Notes: generated from the sequence alone by a model not told the origin. 64,000 bases of DNA from Alphaproteobacteria bacterium (GCA_022825235.1 JAJDYI010000004.1:124001-188000); one strand, 5' to 3'; positions 46,406-55,902 are shown, counted from the stretch's first letter. Numbers and translations are program-made.

Positions 46406-46930
46406 TCACGCATCCAGGGCAAGCGTCATGAAGACGCTATTGGGATCAGGCACATAATCGGCAAAAGGCTCGCATTCAACGAAGCCGTGGTTGCGGTAGA
46501 GCGCCCGCGCCGGGCCAAAGTACGACCATGAGCCCGTTTCGAGACTGAGCCGCTGCGCGCCGCGCTGGCGCGCGGCATCGATGATGTGGCGCAGCAGGGC
46601 GCTCGCGACCCCGGTGCGCCGACTGGCATCGATCGTGTGCATCGACTTGATCTCGAAGTGGTCGGCTGGCAGCTGTTTCATGGCGCCGATCGCCGGCAGC
46701 TGGCCGTCTCGCCAGACCGACCAGAAGTCGATGTCCGGCGCCAGCAGCTCCTGCAGGTCGAGCGCATGCGCGCTGCCGCGCGCGGTTTCGGCGCGGGCCT
46801 GACGAAGGTGCGTCCGGAGCAGTTCCCGAACCACGGGGTCGTCCAGCCCGCCGGGCCGGATTTCGATCGCACCGGGTCCGCTGCTGGCTGGATTCTTCGT
46901 CGCGGTGGGCGGGGGCGGGAATTCGGGCAT
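46406..46930 (-). CDS. GNAT-family N-acetyltransferase
   Basis: A 174-residue acetyltransferase. After an N-terminal proline-rich stretch come IEIRPGGLDDPVVRELLRTH and the acetyl-CoA block IKSMHTIDASRRTGVASALL with R/Q-x-x-G-x-A, then QRLSLETGSWSYFGPARALY and RNHGFVECEPFADY (GNAT motifs A and B). The substrate is unknown; the form resembles small YobR/PAT-like enzymes. ATG 46930 is taken; the frame remains open to 47071 across the divergent acyltransferase promoter. 209 bases separate it from its divergent neighbour. Confidence 0.85.
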   Translation of the reverse strand: MPEFPPPPTATKNPASSGPGAIEIRPGGLDDPVVRELLRTHLRQARAETARGSAHALDLQELLAPDIDFWSVWRDGQLPAIGAMKQLPADHFEIKSMHTIDASRRTGVASALLRHIIDAARQRGAQRLSLETGSWSYFGPARALYRNHGFVECEPFADYVPDPNSVFMTLALDA

Positions 46931-47139
46931 GAATCGGGGAACGGGGAAGGGCGCAGTTCGGCATCCGCGCACAAGCCTTCGTCGGCCTTGCAGGCTCGAG
47001 GATAGTCGCCCGGCTCCGCCGCCGCTTCTCGTTGCGCTGCCTGCCAGCCTGTCGCAGATTCGCTCTGGCATGCTGGGCCGAAGCGCTGGCGGGACAGACG
47101 AATGCGTTGGATCAGGCCCGTCGAGCTGGCGGGTGCGGC

Positions 47140-48582
47140 ATGACGGTTGCAGATGGCGTGACGCTGCCGCTGTGGCTGGTGGCCGCCGGGGCGGTACTTG
47201 CGGTCTGGTCGATCATTGACCGGATGCTGGTCCCCAGCGTTCGCTGGTTTGTCCGCCGCCGCCTCAATCGCGTGATCGAAGACCTCAACACACGATTGCA
47301 GTTCCAGATCCCCCGCCTTGCGAGAACCAGACGCCAGGTCCTGATCGACCGGCTGACCTACGATCCCGAAGTACTGGAGGCAATCGATCATCAGGCGTCC
47401 GCCACCGGCACGCCGCGAGACGTCTTGCTCGCGGAGGCAGCACGCTACGCGCGCGAGATCGTGCCATCGTTCAATGCCTACGCGTATTTTCGCGTCGGCC
47501 ACTACGTGGCCCGGCAAGTCATCAGGCTGCTGTACCGCGTGCGACTCGGCTCGACCAACGAAGACGCCCTGTCGGCAATTGATCCCAACTCCAGCATCGT
47601 GTTCGTGATCAACCACCGCAGCAACATGGATTACCTGATTCTCGCCTACATGGTGGTGAATCGGTCGGCCCTGAGCTATGCGGTCGGCGAATGGGCGCGG
47701 ATCTGGCCACTCCAGACGTTGATCCGGACCCTCGGCGCGTACTTCGTCCGGCGAGGCTCCGGAAACGCCCTCTACCGGAAGGTGCTGGCGCGGTATGTTC
47801 AGTTCGCCACCGCCGGGGGGATTGCGCAAGCGGTGTTCCCGGAAGGAGGGCTGAGCCGTGACGGGCGCCTCCGGACGCCAAAACTCGGCCTGATCAAGTA
47901 CATGGTGTCGGAGTTCGATCCCGACGGCGAGCGCGACCTGGTCTTCGTGCCCGTCGGCATCAACTACGACCGTGTCCTCGAAGATCGCTCCCTGATCCGC
48001 ACCCTTGATCCCGATGCCGTCCGACGGAGCCGGGGCTTCATCGTCCGGACGTTGCTGGCCTGGGTAGGCCACAACGTCTGGTTGATGCTCAGTGGGCGCT
48101 GGTATCGATTTGGGTACGCCTGCCTAAACTTCGGCCCGCCCTTGTCGATGCGTACGTACGTACGTGATCACGACGTCGAATTTGGATCCGGCGACGCGGG
48201 CGCGCGAGAAGAGGCGCTGGAGGCGTTGGGCGCGCGACTGCTTGACACGGTGGCGCGTTGCATTCCCGTCACGCCGGTCGCCATCGTTGCAACGGTGTTC
48301 GCGGAGAATCCGACAAAGGCGATGAGCGAACTGGAGGTCAAGGCGCGGTCGCAGCGGCTGATCGAGGCACTGGAGCATCGTCACGCCTACGTGCATGTCC
48401 CGCGCGCCGACCGGGATTACGCTGTCACGGTGGGCCTGCGCATGCTGACGCTGCGGCACCTCGTGACGATGTCGGAAGGGCTGTACCGCGCGAGCGACGG
48501 CGCATCGGGCCTGCTTGCCTACTACGCCAATTCCATCGAGCATTTCGGTCCCGGCGATTCGGAGCGGCCCGCCGGCACCTGA
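47140..48582 (+). CDS. Glycerol-3-phosphate acyltransferase-like protein (PlsB-type motifs)
   Basis: A 480-residue membrane-associated acyltransferase. An N-terminal hydrophobic helix (LPLWLVAAGAVLAVWSIIDRM) is followed by acyltransferase motif I NHRSNMDYL (the His-x4-Asp pair), motif II around GAYFVRRGSG, motif III VFPEGGLSRDGRL and motif IV LVFVPVGINYD. These fit the PlsB/GPAT fold, making lysophosphatidate from glycerol 3-phosphate. E. coli PlsB is about 800 residues; this one lacks most of the flanking domains and is nearer the shorter bacterial GPATs. The start ATG is chosen before a hydrophobic helix; the open frame upstream is not conserved. Confidence 0.83.
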   Translation: MTVADGVTLPLWLVAAGAVLAVWSIIDRMLVPSVRWFVRRRLNRVIEDLNTRLQFQIPRLARTRRQVLIDRLTYDPEVLEAIDHQASATGTPRDVLLAEAARYAREIVPSFNAYAYFRVGHYVARQVIRLLYRVRLGSTNEDALSAIDPNSSIVFVINHRSNMDYLILAYMVVNRSALSYAVGEWARIWPLQTLIRTLGAYFVRRGSGNALYRKVLARYVQFATAGGIAQAVFPEGGLSRDGRLRTPKLGLIKYMVSEFDPDGERDLVFVPVGINYDRVLEDRSLIRTLDPDAVRRSRGFIVRTLLAWVGHNVWLMLSGRWYRFGYACLNFGPPLSMRTYVRDHDVEFGSGDAGAREEALEALGARLLDTVARCIPVTPVAIVATVFAENPTKAMSELEVKARSQRLIEALEHRHAYVHVPRADRDYAVTVGLRMLTLRHLVTMSEGLYRASDGASGLLAYYANSIEHFGPGDSERPAGT

Positions 48583-48621
48583 ACGCGGAGCTGCCACGTG
48601 GCGGCCGCCCTGTCACGCCGG

Positions 48622-50031
48622 TCAGGCTGGCGGGATGCCCGTGCGGGGGAGGCGGAGGGACACGATCAACCCGCTGCCTTCCCGGTCAGACATGACGACG
48701 TCGCCGCCGTGACGTCGGGCTACCGAGCGCGCGACCGCCAGTCCGAGGCCGGAACCACCGCTTTCCCTGCTCCGGGATGCGTCCAGGCGATGAAACGGAC
48801 GAAACGCCGCTTCGCGCTGATCGGCGGGAATCCCGGGCCCTCGGTCTGCGACGTCCACGGTAACTCCATGTTCATCGCTGGAGATTCGAACCGCCGCTTC
48901 GCGCCCGTACTTGATGGCGTTTGACAGAACGTTGTGGATCGCCCGCTTGACGGCCCGTGGCGCGCACGTCACCAGGACCCGGTCCGGTCCGGCGTAGGTG
49001 ACAGCCTGTCCGGCGTCTGCGAGATCGTCGCAGAGGCTTCGGACGAGCGCGACCAAGTCCGTCGATGTCCTCGGCTCGTCGGCCGCATCGTCGCGCGCGA
49101 ATGCCAACGTCGAATCGAGCATGGACTGCATATCGTCAAGGTCCGCCAGGGCCTTGTCGTATTGATCTTTCTCCGCGATGAACTCCGCGCGCAGGCGAAG
49201 CCGGGTCAGAAAGGTTCGCAGGTCGTGGCTGATGGCGGCCAGCATCATCGTTCGGTCGTCGACCAGGTGGCGGAGCCGCTCCTGCATGCGATTGAACGCC
49301 CGGGCGGCATTCCGGAGTTCGCGTGAGCCGTCGACGCGGAGTGGCGGTGACCGCACGTCCGTCCCGATGCGTTCGGCCGCTTCCGAGAATCTGCGCAGCG
49401 GGCGGGTCAGGCGAAAGGTGACCCAGAACGAAATCGCGAGGATGACGACCGTCGCCGCCGCCATCCAGAACACCGTGCGCAGGGCCCAGCGAAGGGACAG
49501 GGCCCGGGCGGCGACGATGAAGTGGATCCACCCTCCGGATTCCAGGGCAACCGAGATGCGTGCCTTGGCTCGACTGTGTAGAAGGTCGCCGTCGGAAACC
49601 CGTGACGGGCCCTGTACGCGCGGCGCCGGTGGACCCCGCCAGTGGCCGTAGGTCTGGATTTCCAACTGCCGTCCACCGAGATCGGGAAGTTCCGTACGGA
49701 GGGCCCTCGCATGACGGCGGCCCCAGGAACCGGATGCTGCGCCGGCAGGCGGCCAGGCCGCCTCCGTAACCATGATCCGCAGGGTCGGGCTGTGGAGAGC
49801 CCGCAGGAGGTCGGGGCGTTCCGCAGGCGGGGTGCGTTCGATCAACGGCACGATGACGGCGATGCGTTCAGCGACCGATTCCTTGAACAGGTGCAGCGCC
49901 GTGGTCGCGCGCTGGCTGACGTAGATTCCGCCGCCCACCCAGAATCCGAGCATCAGCAGGACGACCACGAGCAGCGTGAACTGACCGGCCATGCCCGCCG
50001 GCAGGAACCAGAGTCGGCGGCCCGCGTTCAT
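48622..50031 (-). CDS. Sensor histidine kinase (EnvZ/CpxA-like)
   Basis: A 469-residue inner-membrane kinase. Two membrane helices (about 16-38 and 184-206) bracket a periplasmic sensor of some 145 residues, then a HAMP domain (RLTRPLRRFSEAAERIG). The phosphoacceptor helix is AAISHDLRTFLTRL with His269; the usual proline of the H-box (HDLRTPL) is Phe274 here. The ATP-binding domain shows NVLSNAIKYG (N-box), VADRGPGIPADQ (G1) and SGGSGLGLAVARSV (G2). The ATG overlaps the response regulator stop (ATGA, 50028-50031). The stimulus is unknown; the divergent Spy-like gene points to envelope stress (inference). Confidence 0.9.
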   Translation of the reverse strand: MNAGRRLWFLPAGMAGQFTLLVVVLLMLGFWVGGGIYVSQRATTALHLFKESVAERIAVIVPLIERTPPAERPDLLRALHSPTLRIMVTEAAWPPAGAASGSWGRRHARALRTELPDLGGRQLEIQTYGHWRGPPAPRVQGPSRVSDGDLLHSRAKARISVALESGGWIHFIVAARALSLRWALRTVFWMAAATVVILAISFWVTFRLTRPLRRFSEAAERIGTDVRSPPLRVDGSRELRNAARAFNRMQERLRHLVDDRTMMLAAISHDLRTFLTRLRLRAEFIAEKDQYDKALADLDDMQSMLDSTLAFARDDAADEPRTSTDLVALVRSLCDDLADAGQAVTYAGPDRVLVTCAPRAVKRAIHNVLSNAIKYGREAAVRISSDEHGVTVDVADRGPGIPADQREAAFRPFHRLDASRSRESGGSGLGLAVARSVARRHGGDVVMSDREGSGLIVSLRLPRTGIPPA

Positions 50032-50753
50032 CCGCGTGCCACGTCCGCGGTGAAGACGTAGCCGCCGTTTCGTACCGTCTTGATCAGCGTCGGGCGGCTC
50101 GGGTCCGATTCCACCTTGCGTCGCAGCCGGCTGAGCTGCACATCGACCGAGCGGTCGTAGGGAATCGCGTCGCGACCTCGCGTGAGGTCCAGCAGCTGAT
50201 CTCGGCTCAGCACACGATGGGGGCGCTCCGCGAGGGCGGCGAGAAGTTCGAATTCGCCGGAGGTCAATGTGACCAGGGCTCCCGACGGATCGCGCAATTC
50301 ACGCGCGGTCAGCGACAGGGACCATCCGAGAAACGTCAGCGTTTGACCCGCCCCGGCAGCTGATTCGACCTGCGTGCTCGCGCGTGAACGCCGGAGCACG
50401 GCCTTGACGCGCGCCAGGAGTTCGCGCGGGTTGAATGGTTTGGCAAGGTAGTCGTCGGCGCCGAGCTCGAGGCCCACGATGCGGTCGGTCTCCTCGCCGA
50501 GCGCGGTCAGCATGATGATCGGAAGCGAGCTGTTTGATCGCAGACGCTGGCAAATGGCAAGGCCGTCTTCCCCCGGCAACATGAGATCGAGAACGACGAT
50601 GTTGAACCGACCGTCGGCGAGCGCCGCGTCCATCTCCCGGCCGTTTGCCGCCACCGACGTTCGAAAGCCGTGATCGCGCAAGAACCGGGCGGTCAGGTCG
50701 CAGATCTCGCGATCGTCGTCGACGATCAGAACATGCGGAGCTCGCGTATTCAC
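50028..50753 (-). CDS. OmpR-family response regulator
   Basis: A 241-residue regulator: receiver domain with the phosphoacceptor Asp56 ([14 protein letters not shown]), acidic pocket VDDD near 11-14 and Lys105 ([13 protein letters not shown]), then a winged-helix DNA-binding domain ([45 protein letters not shown]). It is first in the operon with the histidine kinase. Its 5' region (50754-50927) is shared with a divergent Spy/CpxP-like gene and contains repeated GTTAC motifs, suggesting autoregulation plus control of that gene. Confidence 0.93.
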   Translation of the reverse strand: MNTRAPHVLIVDDDREICDLTARFLRDHGFRTSVAANGREMDAALADGRFNIVVLDLMLPGEDGLAICQRLRSNSSLPIIMLTALGEETDRIVGLELGADDYLAKPFNPRELLARVKAVLRRSRASTQVESAAGAGQTLTFLGWSLSLTARELRDPSGALVTLTSGEFELLAALAERPHRVLSRDQLLDLTRGRDAIPYDRSVDVQLSRLRRKVESDPSRPTLIKTVRNGGYVFTADVARG

Positions 50754-50797
50754 GGGGAAAATGTACGCGTTATTGGCTTCAGGTCACCAAGAAATTT

Positions 50798-50873
50798 GTA
50801 ACGGACGGTTGCGGCGCGCGCCTCTGCAACGGTTCGTTACAAAAATGGGGATTCGCTGCAAAGTTACCGTTAC
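50798..50873. promoter_or_regulatory. GTTAC repeats, candidate response-regulator operator
   Basis: GTTAC appears at 50836-50840, 50863-50867 and 50869-50873, and inverted as GTAAC at 50798-50802. The last two copies form a tandem GTTACC-GTTACA with 6-base spacing. OmpR-family regulators commonly bind tandem short repeats, and the stretch lies between the two divergent promoters of the regulator and the Spy-like gene. This is a candidate operator only. Confidence 0.5.
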
Positions 50874-50927
50874 ACGCACGTTCCATGTTGCCGCGCAGCA
50901 CTAACCACCGGGTGAAAGGAATCCCGC

Positions 50928-51470
50928 ATGAATCGCTACCGGAAAGCCTTCGCAGGAATCGCCATTGCCTCGGGCATTGCGCTGGTATGGATTGCGCTGC
51001 CGCAGTCCGGGCCCCGGCCTGCACACTTCGCGGGCGACGGTCTGATCTCGGCGGCAATCGCCGGGGACCATCGCGGCGGCCATCATTTTCGGGGACGCGG
51101 CCTTTGGCAGGTCTGCAGCGACGCGCGGTCCCAAAAGGTCGAGGATGTCATCGGCTTTGTCGACGCCTTCTTCATGTTCACGCCTGAGCAGGCCACGGCT
51201 TGGGACGAACTCGTCGCCGCCGTGCGCGGCGGGGACAGCCAGATCGATACGCACTGTGGGACGTTGAAGAATGCCGGGCGCCCGTCGACCGCCCCGGAGC
51301 GTCTGGCGCTGATGCGCACGCTCTTGGCGGCCGGTCTCGATCTGGTCGAAACGGTCTATCCGCCGTTTGACCGGTTCTATTCGTCGCTCGATGCCCAGCA
51401 GCAGGAAGCGATCAACAAGCTCCTCACTTGGCGGGGCATGCGGGGCCACGGGGCCCGTTCTCCGCGCTGA
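50928..51470 (+). CDS. Spy/CpxP-like periplasmic protein
   Basis: A 180-residue secreted protein. The N-terminus MNRYRKAFAGIAIASGIALV is a signal peptide or membrane anchor; no cleavage site is certain. The mature part is His/Gly-rich (GDHRGGHHFRGRG) and then has LTxxQ-like repeats: FTPEQATAWDELV (Thr85-Gln88) and SSLDAQQQEAINKLL. These are features of the Spy/CpxP chaperone family. Two cysteines (near 63 and 107) could form a disulfide. It is divergent from an OmpR-EnvZ-like pair, as cpxP is from cpxRA in E. coli. GTGAAAGGAATCCCGC precedes the ATG. Confidence 0.78.
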   Translation: MNRYRKAFAGIAIASGIALVWIALPQSGPRPAHFAGDGLISAAIAGDHRGGHHFRGRGLWQVCSDARSQKVEDVIGFVDAFFMFTPEQATAWDELVAAVRGGDSQIDTHCGTLKNAGRPSTAPERLALMRTLLAAGLDLVETVYPPFDRFYSSLDAQQQEAINKLLTWRGMRGHGARSPR

Positions 51471-51735
51471 CGCGAGGATCGGGGGCCTGCCCCCGGGCGC
51501 GGGCGGCAGCCGCTTGCCGCGGCCGTCGCCCGAGTTCGGGGGTGGGCGTTGGCGGCTCTCGCCTTGCCGCTGTCGAGCTGCCGGCTTCGGTCGGCCGCCC
51601 GAAATCTCCGATGAAGGCGCCCATGGGAGACGTCCGTCCGACGGCGTTCGGCGCTTCACGTGTGGGCAAGACCGTTTCGTGGAGGCGCGAGGGCGCATGG
51701 CGAAGGCGTATGCTGGGGGCACGGGGAGGCGGCCC

Positions 51736-52032
51736 ATGACCCTGGACGAATTCCGCGCAACGCTCCGCACCGCGGCCCCGCCGGCCGGCCTTTCCCGACC
51801 GCTCGAGGCATTGTGGCGGATCGCCAACGACGAATGGGACGCCGCTCACCGCCTGGTGCAGTCGGGAGCGGGTGCCGAAGGTGCCTGGGTGCATGCCCAT
51901 CTGCACCGGATCGAGGGCGACCGGTCGAATGCCGCCTATTGGTACCGTCGCGCCGGGAAACCCCTTTCCGAAGCACCGCTCGACGAGGAATGGGCCGCTA
52001 TCGCCGGCGCATTGCTGGCGGCCCGGCAATAG
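51736..52032 (+). CDS. Conserved hypothetical small protein
   Basis: A 98-residue protein that I recognise as a conserved alphaproteobacterial hypothetical. It opens MTLDEFRATLRTAAPPAGLS and has LEALWRIANDEWDAAHRLVQ and GAWVHAHLHRIEGDRSNAAY running into WYRRAGKP, a tetratricopeptide-like helix pair. No function is known. GGGAGGCGGCCC precedes the ATG. The open frame extends upstream to 51367 but that part is not conserved. Confidence 0.75.
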   Translation: MTLDEFRATLRTAAPPAGLSRPLEALWRIANDEWDAAHRLVQSGAGAEGAWVHAHLHRIEGDRSNAAYWYRRAGKPLSEAPLDEEWAAIAGALLAARQ

Positions 52033-52413
52033 GTCGCCGGGAAGGAGATCGCGAAGGCCGTCGCGCCGTCAGTGCGTGGGCACGCCCCGAGACACGGCGT
52101 CGCTTCTGCTGGGTTCTTCGAAGTACGGGTCAAGCCGCTCAAGGTTCGTTCCCGCCTGCATGCGAGCGAATGGATGGATGCGCACGGTCGGCGGCCGCGG
52201 CGACGCCGCGCGGAAGTTCGGGCCCCGAGCCCATCCGCTTCGGCCTGTGCCCGACTGCCCATGGCCGCGGGGAATGCGTAGGCGACACCGTTCCCCAGAG
52301 GCGCTTTCCGGCGGACCCGTTGACGCACAGGGGTTGATCGGGGGCGGAGTGTCCACGCCCCCCGGAGGCAGGACTGCAGCCGAGGGAGTCGACGGTGGGC
52401 GGTTCGCTCGGCG
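52033..52413. other. Gene-free region between convergent small ORF and smc
   Basis: A 381-base stretch without a gene I can support. Short chance frames are present but have Arg/Pro/Ser-rich translations. The only structure seen is a GC-rich hairpin (52340-52362). Confidence 0.45.
52340..52362. terminator. GC-rich hairpin downstream of smc
   Basis: GGGGGCG (52340-52346) pairs perfectly with CGCCCCC (52356-52362) around the 9-base loop GAGTGTCCA. It lies 52 bases after the smc stop. There is no T-run on either side, so it would not be a classic intrinsic terminator; it may stabilise a 3' end. Confidence 0.3.
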
Positions 52414-55400
52414 TCAGCTGGCCTCGCGCAGTCCTTCCGCGTGGGCGAGATCGACTGACACCAGCGTCGAGACGCCCGGCTCCTGCATCGTCACGCCGTA
52501 GAGCCGATCCATCTGGCTCATGGTGAACGGGTGGTGCGTGACCACCAGCAGTCGCGCGTTCGATGCCTTCGAGATCTCGGTGAGGAGTGCGCAGAAGCGC
52601 TCGACATTGCTGTCGTCGAGCGCGGCGTCGACTTCGTCGAGGACGCAGAGTGGGGCGGGCCGCGTCAGGAACATGGCAAAGATCAGGGCGAGGGCGGCCA
52701 GGGTCTTCTCCCCTCCCGACAGCAGTGAAATCTTCTGGAGTTGCTTGCCCGGCGGACTGGCCACGATCTCCAGGCCCGCTTCGAGCGGATCGTCCGAATC
52801 GACGAGCTCGAGGCGGGCTTCGCCGCCCTGGAACAGGGCTTGGAAGACGGATCGGAAGTGCTGGTCGACCGTGCCAAACGTGCTGCGCAAACGTCCCCGG
52901 GCTTCACGGTTCAGCCGGTTGATGGCGCTTCGCAGCTTCTCGACGGCCTGAAGCAGTTCCGTGCGGCTTTCGGAAAGCCTGTCGATTTCTGCCGCCGCTT
53001 CCTCGGCCTCGGCCTCGGCGCGCAGGTTGACGGGACCCACGTTGTCACGCTCCCGGTACAGGCGCTCCAGCGTCCGCTCCAGGTGATCTCGCGGCGCGAG
53101 CGCCTCCCCCTGCTTGAGGCCGGCGAGTTCGGGGAGCTGGTCGGGGGTGGCGCCCAGGCGCTCCCGGATCCGCTCGCGTTCGCTGGCAAGGCGTTCCTCA
53201 ACCTGTTCGCAGGCGCCTTCGGCCCGGGCCATCGCCTCGCGGGCTGCGACCTGACGGGCGTTGACCGCCGTGACTGCCTGGTTGGCCTCGCGCAGGGCGG
53301 TTTCACATGCCGCGCGCGCATCGGTTGCCGCCCGCTGCTGGCCCTCAGCCTCCTGCAGCCGGTCGGCGAGGGTCTCCAGTTGCGTCTCGAGTTCCTGCGG
53401 CTTCCGAACCAGAGCTGCCAGCTGCTGTTCGAGCTCTGCGAGGCGACGACGGAGTTCCACCACGTGCTGCTCGGCCGCTGCCCGTCGGCGATCCCAGTTC
53501 TGCCACTGCTGCTGGACAGTCTCGAGGCGCTGGCGGCGGTGCGTCTCCAACTCCGTCATGCGGGTATGGGCCTCAAGCGCGCTATTGAATCCCGCGAGCG
53601 CGGTCTCCGTTTCCTGCCGGCGCTCGCCCGCGGCCTGGGCGAGGGGTTCCACGTCGGTGTAGCTGCCGGCCGCTGAGCGGGCCTCCTCGAGCATCCGCCC
53701 GTGCAGGTCGCGTTCCTCGGCCAGACGGGCGTGCTCTTCGCTAAGCGATGCCTGCCTCGCGCGAACCTCGATGCTGGCAGCGAGCGCACCGGCGTGGCAG
53801 TCTCGGGCCGCCTTGCGGGCCTGTTCGGCCGCGCGACGGACGTCGATGGCGCGGTTCGAATCGTTCCGGGCTTCGGCGTCGGCGGCGTCGGCCTTGCGGG
53901 CATGTTCTTCCGCCGCATCCACGCCGGCCTGGGCCTCTCGGCGATCCCGTTCCGCTGCGACGATTTCGCCGTCAAGCTGGTCGAACCGGTTCTTTTGCTG
54001 GAATCGCCGGGACACGGGGCTGGCATCGCCCGACGAGTGCGTGTACCCGTCCCACCGCCAGAGAGCGCCCGTGCGGTCCACCAGACGCTGTCCGGGAACG
54101 AGTTCGCGCTGCAGGGCATCGCCCGCTTCTTCGTCCACCACCCCGGTAAAGGCGAGCCGCCGCCGCAGCGCCGCCGGGCCGCTGACGTATTCCGACAACG
54201 GCACCGCACCGGCCGGCAGGGTGGTTTCGGTGACCTCCCCAAGGTCATGCCAGGTCACCGGGCCACCGGCGGGATCCGCCTCCAGGTCCTCGCCGAGTGC
54301 GGCGGCGGCGGCCCGTTCGAAACCAGGTTGAATCCGGACCAGCTGCGCCAGAGTGTTCGGACTGCCCGCTTCCAGTTGCCTGGCGAGCGTGTTGCGTTCC
54401 GCCCGGAGGGGATCAAGGCGGCGGTCGGCCGCCAGCAGTTCGGCGCGAGCCGTCTCAAGGGCTTCGGCGGCGTCCCTGGTCGCCTGCGCGGTTTCGGCCA
54501 GCCGCTTTCTCGCGGTCATTTCCGCGGCTTCTGCAGCGTCTCCGCGAGAGTCCGCGGCCCGGACGTCCGCCTCCAGCGCCTCCAGGTTCCCGAAGGGCGC
54601 CTGGTCCCCCTCCGTCAGATCCTCGAGCGCGGCCCGGGTCGAGGTGATGCGCTTGCCCAGTCGATCGAGCGCGTCCGCTTTCTCGTCGACGTCGCGGGCC
54701 AGGGCCGCGGCCCGGGATTCCGCCCGTGCGAGGGCCCGCTCCGCTTCGGCCTGCGCCCCCTGCGCAACCTCCAGGGTCGCCCGCGCCTCCCCGAGTTGGG
54801 CATCGAGTGCGGTCCTCGTCTCGGCCTCGTTCTGGTGTTCCGTCTCGATCGTGCTCTGCGCATTGTGCAGCGCGGCTTGCTCGCGCGCGATGTCGTGCTG
54901 GTTTTCCTGCACGCGGGCCAAATCGTTTTGCGTCTGCGCGCACTCGGTTTCGAGCTGACGGCGCCGGCCGGCAACTTCATCGAGTTCACGGTGCAGGAGG
55001 GCCCGTTCGTGCGCGATCCGCTGGACAGCGGCGCTGGCCTCCGCCTCGGCTTCCTGCAGCGCAGGCAGCTTGTCCTGGAGGGAGGCCTGGCGCGAACTTT
55101 CTTCGGCTGCCGCCGTGGTGGCGGCGGCCACGTCCCGCCTGGTGTCCTCCAGTACCGAACGGGCCGCCTCGCTGTCGTCGCGGGCCACGCGCCAGCGGAG
55201 GAGGGAAAGTCTCGCGTCCGCCGTGCGCAGCCGGTCGGATATCGAACGGTAGCGGGCGGCTTGGCGGGCCTGCCGACGAAGCACGGCGAGCTGGGCCTGC
55301 TGGGCGCCCAGCAGGTCGTCGATGCCGGTCAGGTTCTCTTCGGTGGAACGGAGCCGCAGTTCTGCCTCGTGCCGCCGGGAATGCACGCCGACAATTCCTG

Positions 55401-55902
55401 CAGCCTCTTCCAGTAGCCGTCGCCGCTCCGTCGGCTTGGCCCGGATGATCGCGTCGACCTGCCCCTGTGCCACGATGGCGTGCGAGCGGGCGCCGAGTGC
55501 GCTGTCGGCGAACAGCAACTGCACGTCGCGAGCCCGGACTTCCCGCTGGTTGACAAAGAAGGCGGAGCCCTGGCCGCGCCGGATCCGGCGGCATATCTCA
55601 ATGGTGTCCGAGTCGTTGAACGCGGCTGGAGCGCTTCTGTCCTGGTTGTCGATGACGATCCGGATCTCGGCAAGGTTCCGGGCCGGCCGTGCTGCCGTGC
55701 CGTCGAAGATGACATCGTCCATCTCGGCGGCACGCACGCTCCGTGGCGCATGCTCTCCCATCGCCCAGCGGAGGGCTTCGACCAGATTCGACTTGCCGCA
55801 GCCGTTCGGGCCGACGACGCCGGTCATGCCGGGGCCGATTTCAAACTCCGTCTCTTCGACGAAGGACTTGAACCCGGTCAGGGCGACGCGCGTCAATCGC
55901 AC
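52414..55902 (-). CDS. smc: Chromosome segregation protein SMC
   Basis: A 1162-residue condensin ATPase. The N-terminal head has FKSFVEETEFEIGPGMTGVV and Walker A GPNGCGKSN. Long coiled coils flank a hinge domain (about 510-640, LAQLVRIQPGFERAAAAALG). The C-terminal head has the signature KISLLSGGEKTLAALALIF and Walker B PLCVLDEVDAALDD. The start chosen is the GTG at 55902 (MRLTRVALTGFKSF) with GGAG 8 bases upstream; GTG 55911 is nearly as good, and the ATG at 55956 adds 18 residues. The partners scpA and scpB are not in the window. It is divergent from a TauD-like gene. Confidence 0.96.
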   Translation of the reverse strand: MRLTRVALTGFKSFVEETEFEIGPGMTGVVGPNGCGKSNLVEALRWAMGEHAPRSVRAAEMDDVIFDGTAARPARNLAEIRIVIDNQDRSAPAAFNDSDTIEICRRIRRGQGSAFFVNQREVRARDVQLLFADSALGARSHAIVAQGQVDAIIRAKPTERRRLLEEAAGIVGVHSRRHEAELRLRSTEENLTGIDDLLGAQQAQLAVLRRQARQAARYRSISDRLRTADARLSLLRWRVARDDSEAARSVLEDTRRDVAAATTAAAEESSRQASLQDKLPALQEAEAEASAAVQRIAHERALLHRELDEVAGRRRQLETECAQTQNDLARVQENQHDIAREQAALHNAQSTIETEHQNEAETRTALDAQLGEARATLEVAQGAQAEAERALARAESRAAALARDVDEKADALDRLGKRITSTRAALEDLTEGDQAPFGNLEALEADVRAADSRGDAAEAAEMTARKRLAETAQATRDAAEALETARAELLAADRRLDPLRAERNTLARQLEAGSPNTLAQLVRIQPGFERAAAAALGEDLEADPAGGPVTWHDLGEVTETTLPAGAVPLSEYVSGPAALRRRLAFTGVVDEEAGDALQRELVPGQRLVDRTGALWRWDGYTHSSGDASPVSRRFQQKNRFDQLDGEIVAAERDRREAQAGVDAAEEHARKADAADAEARNDSNRAIDVRRAAEQARKAARDCHAGALAASIEVRARQASLSEEHARLAEERDLHGRMLEEARSAAGSYTDVEPLAQAAGERRQETETALAGFNSALEAHTRMTELETHRRQRLETVQQQWQNWDRRRAAAEQHVVELRRRLAELEQQLAALVRKPQELETQLETLADRLQEAEGQQRAATDARAACETALREANQAVTAVNARQVAAREAMARAEGACEQVEERLASERERIRERLGATPDQLPELAGLKQGEALAPRDHLERTLERLYRERDNVGPVNLRAEAEAEEAAAEIDRLSESRTELLQAVEKLRSAINRLNREARGRLRSTFGTVDQHFRSVFQALFQGGEARLELVDSDDPLEAGLEIVASPPGKQLQKISLLSGGEKTLAALALIFAMFLTRPAPLCVLDEVDAALDDSNVERFCALLTEISKASNARLLVVTHHPFTMSQMDRLYGVTMQEPGVSTLVSVDLAHAEGLREAS

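Noticed and set aside
53701-55416. 571-codon plus-strand frame opposite smc
   Set aside because: Antisense shadow of the SMC coiled coil; the Phe/Gly/Arg-rich translation matches no family.
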